From the NCBI GenBank assembly GCA_963642705.1, contig CAVIHU010000008.1:17464-81463 (forward strand): a stretch of DNA of 64,000 bases, written 5' to 3'. This DNA comes from UBA11524 sp963642705. Its GTDB lineage: Bacteria > Bacillota > Clostridia > Christensenellales > Aristaeellaceae. A program made the translations under genes and the position numbers. The notes beneath the pieces were generated by a model. That model saw only the letters and a program-made list of their open reading frames with translations. It made no database searches and was not told where the DNA came from. This document shows, piece by piece, positions 60,568 to 64,000 of the stretch. Positions within the stretch are counted from its first letter, which is position 1. Each line of letters begins with the position of its first letter.

Positions 60568-61734
60568 ATGGCCAAACTTCTAATTGCACATGGCGGCGGT
60601 CCGACTGCCGTGATTAATGCATCTCTTTACGGAGCGGTGGAAGAAGCGCTCAACAGCAAAAAGGTGGATGCCATCTGGGGCGCTGTGCATGGATCGGCAG
60701 GAATCCTGAAGGAAGAATTTGTTGATCTGGGCGCTTTGCCTGAGGAAATGCTGCAGCGTATCTGCAAGTCTCCCGCATCTGCGATTGGCACATCACGCAC
60801 GCCGCTCTATGAAAAAGAATACAAACAAATGGCGGAAATCCTGCATCGTCATGATATCGGATATGTGCTTTTTACCGGCGGCAATGGCAGTATGGACACA
60901 TGCGGACATTTGGCTCAGGCGTGCAGGGAGCTTGGAATTGTCGTTGGCGGCATTCCGAAAACCGTTGATAATGACATCGGCATCACCGACCATGCGCCGG
61001 GCTATGCAAGCGCCGCACGCTTTGCTGCCCAGTCGATGCTGGAAATCGCGGAGGATGTGGCGGCAATGCCCATTCATGTATGCATCGTCGAATATATGGG
61101 GCGAAACAGCGGGTGGATTACTGCGGCATCGGCGCTGGCACGCGCAAAGGCGGACGATGCGCCGCATCTGATTCTTCTGCCTGAGGTGCCTTTCCACAAG
61201 GAAGCCTTCCTGAATGAAGTGAGCCGTTTGTGGAAAAAGGGAAAGGGCGTTGTTGTCGCCGTCAGCGAAGGAATCTGCAAAGAGGACGGAATCCCTGTTG
61301 CACCGCCTGTGTATAAAACAGACAGGGCAACATATTTCGGCGATGTTTCCAGCGAACTTGTTCATATGGTCATCGAGGAGCTGGGCGTAAAGGCACGGTG
61401 CGAAAAGCCGGGCATTCTGGGACGAAGCTGCCCTGAAATGGTCTCTGAAGTGGATCGGAATGAGGCGATTGAACTTGGCAGGCTTGCTGCGGCAACGGTG
61501 CTGGACGGCAGAGGCGGCTTTATGCCGGGGCTTCGCCGGGTAAGTAATAAACCGTATGTGTGTGAAAAAATACTGATTCCGGTTGAAAAGGTTATGCTGC
61601 ATGAGCGACTGTTCCCGAAGGAATTTATTGCAGAAAATGGGATGGATGTGACACCTGCCTTTGTTGACTGGGCTAAGCCCTTGGTTGGCACGCTTACACG
61701 CTATGTTGATCTTCGGCAGCCTAATATTCAATAA
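60568..61734 (+). CDS. 6-phosphofructokinase family enzyme
   Basis: A 388-residue PfkA-type kinase with HGGGPTAVINASL at the start, FTGGNGSMDTCGHLA and GGIPKTVDNDIGITDHAPG. The catalytic Asp residues are in TVDND (134 and 136). Gly107 after GGN suggests ATP use, whereas Lys131 (PKTVDND) is the residue of the pyrophosphate-dependent group, so the phosphate donor is ambiguous. It could phosphorylate fructose-6-P or tagatose-6-P for the aldolase two genes upstream. Start follows GGGTGGAGG. The 388-residue length is between PfkA (320) and long PPi enzymes (550). Confidence 0.9.
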   Translation: MAKLLIAHGGGPTAVINASLYGAVEEALNSKKVDAIWGAVHGSAGILKEEFVDLGALPEEMLQRICKSPASAIGTSRTPLYEKEYKQMAEILHRHDIGYVLFTGGNGSMDTCGHLAQACRELGIVVGGIPKTVDNDIGITDHAPGYASAARFAAQSMLEIAEDVAAMPIHVCIVEYMGRNSGWITAASALARAKADDAPHLILLPEVPFHKEAFLNEVSRLWKKGKGVVVAVSEGICKEDGIPVAPPVYKTDRATYFGDVSSELVHMVIEELGVKARCEKPGILGRSCPEMVSEVDRNEAIELGRLAAATVLDGRGGFMPGLRRVSNKPYVCEKILIPVEKVMLHERLFPKEFIAENGMDVTPAFVDWAKPLVGTLTRYVDLRQPNIQ

Positions 61735-61749
61735 GAAGGAGGGCATCTG

Positions 61750-62592
61750 ATGAAGCATCTGTGCTTGAATTTAAAGCGCTTTGATGTACCTGTAAGCCTG
61801 GGCGGCGTGAATCGGCTGTCGGCGGCGTCGGATTGGGCAGAAACGATCGTATCCGGCACGCAGAAGGAACTGGAAAAGTATCGCGGCGCGGCTCGCTTTC
61901 CGATGTATTTTCCGGAGGCGCATCTGATTCCGGCAGTGAAAGCGATGGATCGCGACAGCGTGATTGAGGTGGGATGCCAGAGCGTTTACCGCCAGGACGT
62001 ACAGGTGGGCGGAAACTTTGGCGCATTCACAACGAACCGCCCTGCGGCAGCGATGAAGGCATTGGGCGTGAGCAGCACGATCATCGGTCATTGCGAGGAA
62101 CGCGCGGATAAATCGGGGATTCTGAGCGAAGCCGGCATCAGCGATACGGCGGCTGTCAATCGGCTGCTGAATCAGGAAATAAAGTGCGCCCTTCGGCAGG
62201 GGATGAGCGTGACCTACTGCATCGGTGAAAAGGCTGAGGAACGTGAACATTGGGAACAGGTTTTGACCGAACAGCTGACGGTCGGTCTGGACGGGCTTGA
62301 CACAGCCAATATTGTCATTGCGTACGAGCCGATTTGGGCAATCGGTCCGGGCAAGACGCCGCCTGATGCGGGCGTTATTGCACCGATTGCGCGCCTGATC
62401 AAAAAAATCACCGGCGGCATGCCCGTCATCTACGGCGGCGGTCTCAAGAAGGACAATGCCGAGATGCTCGCATCCATTCCTGAGATTGACGGCGGCCTGA
62501 TTGCTCTGACTCGTTTTCAGGGAGATTTCGGCTTCTATCCGGAGGAATATCTGGAGATTATTCGCACCTACATGACGAGCAGCGCAAGGTAA
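61750..62592 (+). CDS. Triosephosphate isomerase-like protein
   Basis: A 280-residue protein of the TPI fold. Catalytic residues are all kept: Lys9 (LNLKRF), His114 (IIGHCEERAD, compare GHSERR) and Glu193 (AYEPIWAIGPGK). The mobile loop reads AIGPGK instead of the nearly universal AIGTGK, and the N-terminal NWKMN is NLKRF. Such divergence is seen in TPI paralogues that act on other sugar phosphates, for example the tetrulose-phosphate isomerase EryH. In the operon it could interconvert the triose phosphates from the aldolase, or act on another product. Start follows AGAAGGAGGG. Confidence 0.87.
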   Translation: MKHLCLNLKRFDVPVSLGGVNRLSAASDWAETIVSGTQKELEKYRGAARFPMYFPEAHLIPAVKAMDRDSVIEVGCQSVYRQDVQVGGNFGAFTTNRPAAAMKALGVSSTIIGHCEERADKSGILSEAGISDTAAVNRLLNQEIKCALRQGMSVTYCIGEKAEEREHWEQVLTEQLTVGLDGLDTANIVIAYEPIWAIGPGKTPPDAGVIAPIARLIKKITGGMPVIYGGGLKKDNAEMLASIPEIDGGLIALTRFQGDFGFYPEEYLEIIRTYMTSSAR

Positions 62593-62604
62593 GGAGGAGC
62601 AAAA

Positions 62605-64000
62605 GTGAAACTGCAATTTGAATACGGGAATGGCTTCATGAGCGCGGAGCTGCCTGAAAACACGGATGTATTCATTCCGGGCGAAACCGTGCCGGATCCT
62701 GCCTGCCTGCCGCAGGACTGGGACAGCCTCTATGCCGCCACGCTGGACAGCATCCGCCATCCGATTGGCATGGAGCCGCTGGCAGAGCTGGCAAAAGGGA
62801 AAAAGACGGTGGTTATCGTCATCCCGGACATCGTCAAGGGCGGCTGTCAGCCGACAAGTCATCGCAAGGTGGCCATCAGAGCTTGCCTGGATGAGCTGTA
62901 CAGCGCCGGAATCAGGAAGGAAAACATCCTGCTGCTTTTCTCCAACGGATTGCATCCGCGCACGCCGATGAATGAGGCCAGGCAGATTCTGGGTGATGAG
63001 CTGTTCAGCGAGTTTTGGTATTCGGGGCAGATTACCAGCCATGACAGCGAGGATTATGATCACCTTGTAGATCTCGGCTTCACGGCACAGGGCGACCACG
63101 TGATCATGAATCAATATGTGTATGATGCGGATGTTGCTGTCCTGATCGGTCATACGCAGGGCAATCCCTATGGCGGCTATTCCGGCGGCTACAAGCATTG
63201 CGCCACCGGCATCAGCCACTGGCGGAGCATTGCGGCGCACCACGTGCCGCAGGTCATGCATCGAGATGACTTTGTGCCGGTTTCCACGCACAGCCTGATG
63301 CGCGACAAGTTCGATCAACAGGGCATGTTCATGGAAGAAAAAATGGGCAAGAAGTTCTTCTGCTGTGATGCTGTACTGGACACCTGTTCGCGGCAGATTG
63401 AGATCAATTCGGGCTACGCGAAGGAAATGCAGCCGATCAGCTGGAAAACGGCGGATAAGCGCACCTATGTGCATTGGGCGGAAAAGAAGTACGATGTAGT
63501 TGTATTTGGCATGCCGACCAACTTCCATTATGGCAACGGCATGGGCACAAACCCGATTCAGATGATGCAGGCGCTGTCTGCGCAGGTCATCCGGCATAAG
63601 CGCGTGCTGAGCGACCACTGTGTGTTTATCGTGCCGTCCATCTGCGATGGCTGGTTCCATGAGGAAAGATGGCCGTATCTGCGCGAATTGTATGAAATGT
63701 TCCAGCATGATTACATGCAGACGCTTCCGGACATGAACCGTTATGGGGAGTATTTTGCAACCAATGAGGAGTACATCCGGAAATACCGCTTTGCAAACGC
63801 ATTCCATCCCTTCCACGGCTTCAGCATGATGAGCTGCGGACATTTGGCGGAGCAGCATACAAGCGCCATTTATATCGTCGGCGCGCGTGAGCCGGGAATT
63901 GCAAGAAGCATGGGTCTGAAAACCCGCGCAACCGTCGAGGAAGCATTAGCAGACGCAAAGCGGAAGTATGTCGGAGAACAGCCGAATATCCTTGCACTCC
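62605..64000 (+). CDS. Lactate-racemase-like protein (LarA/DUF2088 family), 3' partial
   Basis: At least 465 residues; the frame is open to the window end. The start is GTG behind AAGGAGG. VVIVIPDIVKGGCQPTSHRK corresponds to the LarA N-terminal block (PDxTR), then FSNGLHPRTPMNEARQILG, and VAVLIGHTQGNPYGGYSGGYKHCATG with Lys197 at the place of the LarA lysine that holds the nickel-pincer cofactor. LarA racemises lactate; relatives act on malate and other 2-hydroxy acids. The Arg of PDxTR is missing here. A racemase or epimerase for a sugar acid or hydroxy acid is inferred; it needs LarB/C/E-type cofactor genes elsewhere. Confidence 0.82.
   Translation, partial: MKLQFEYGNGFMSAELPENTDVFIPGETVPDPACLPQDWDSLYAATLDSIRHPIGMEPLAELAKGKKTVVIVIPDIVKGGCQPTSHRKVAIRACLDELYSAGIRKENILLLFSNGLHPRTPMNEARQILGDELFSEFWYSGQITSHDSEDYDHLVDLGFTAQGDHVIMNQYVYDADVAVLIGHTQGNPYGGYSGGYKHCATGISHWRSIAAHHVPQVMHRDDFVPVSTHSLMRDKFDQQGMFMEEKMGKKFFCCDAVLDTCSRQIEINSGYAKEMQPISWKTADKRTYVHWAEKKYDVVVFGMPTNFHYGNGMGTNPIQMMQALSAQVIRHKRVLSDHCVFIVPSICDGWFHEERWPYLRELYEMFQHDYMQTLPDMNRYGEYFATNEEYIRKYRFANAFHPFHGFSMMSCGHLAEQHTSAIYIVGAREPGIARSMGLKTRATVEEALADAKRKYVGEQPNILAL

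Noticed and set aside
61771..63858. Long open frame (695 codons) antisense to the TPI-like and LarA-like genes
   Set aside because: It spans two clear genes with their own ribosome sites and catalytic residues; its translation is His/Arg-rich without domains.

Overview
The window reads as chromosomal DNA of an anaerobic, probably gut-associated Clostridia-like Bacillota. The inference rests on gene content: LplB/LplC-type and MalF/MalG-type sugar ABC importers without their own ATPases, a BspA-type leucine-rich-repeat surface protein, AraC, LacI and TetR regulators beside glycosidases, GH36, GH88 and GH3 enzymes, purine-rich Shine-Dalgarno sites before almost every gene, and consensus sigma-A promoters with 16-17 bp spacers. 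No tRNA, rRNA, CRISPR array or complete insertion sequence was seen. The economy is carbohydrate scavenging: four importers, about six glycosidases or esterases, and sugar-phosphate enzymes.

Layout. 1-2047: two sugar kinases (FGGY, cut by the window edge, and PfkB) ending in stem-loops. 2265-5211 (minus): a CUT1 importer whose binding-protein gene carries a frameshift. 5722-8667: a secreted leucine-rich-repeat protein. 8963-10854 (minus): a two-component system, divergent from a three-gene envelope operon (11026-14729; carbohydrate-binding/esterase fusion, phosphodiester glycosidase, membrane protein) with a four-repeat CTGAAA box between them. 14937-20123 (minus): beta-phosphoglucomutase, DUF554 protein, GH3, an FMN-dependent oxidoreductase and an alpha/beta hydrolase. 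20267-22316: MATE exporter and membrane protein. 22424-31810: a secreted protein, a five-component Opp/Dpp-type importer, a YdjC-type deacetylase and a second hydrolase, followed by a TetR gene. Two promoters in this block carry nearly the same palindrome, suggesting one regulon.

32964-38982 (minus): CBM9-like protein, secreted GH3, GH36 alpha-galactosidase. 39248-47284 (minus): nitrilase, GH88, 2-hydroxyacid dehydrogenase, LplABC-type importer and AraC regulator, probably for pectic or other uronate-containing oligosaccharides. 47701-50496: a single-chain MmeI-like restriction-modification enzyme. 50654-52429 (minus): LacI regulator and TauE/SafE transporter. 52629-64000: nagA, then a LacI-type operon with a CUT1 importer, SIS enzyme, class II aldolase, fucose-isomerase-like protein, phosphofructokinase, TPI-like protein and a LarA-like enzyme that runs off the window.

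The most unusual features are (i) six copies of a palindromic intergenic repeat, most of them directly at gene 3' ends and twice supplying a stop codon; (ii) a TetR-type operator shared by divergent hydrolase/efflux units and the Opp operon; (iii) the CTGAAA response-regulator box; and (iv) the 54-64 kb sugar operon, whose enzymes form a nearly complete but unassigned amino-sugar or ketose pathway. No computation or database search was run; family assignments come from reading motifs.
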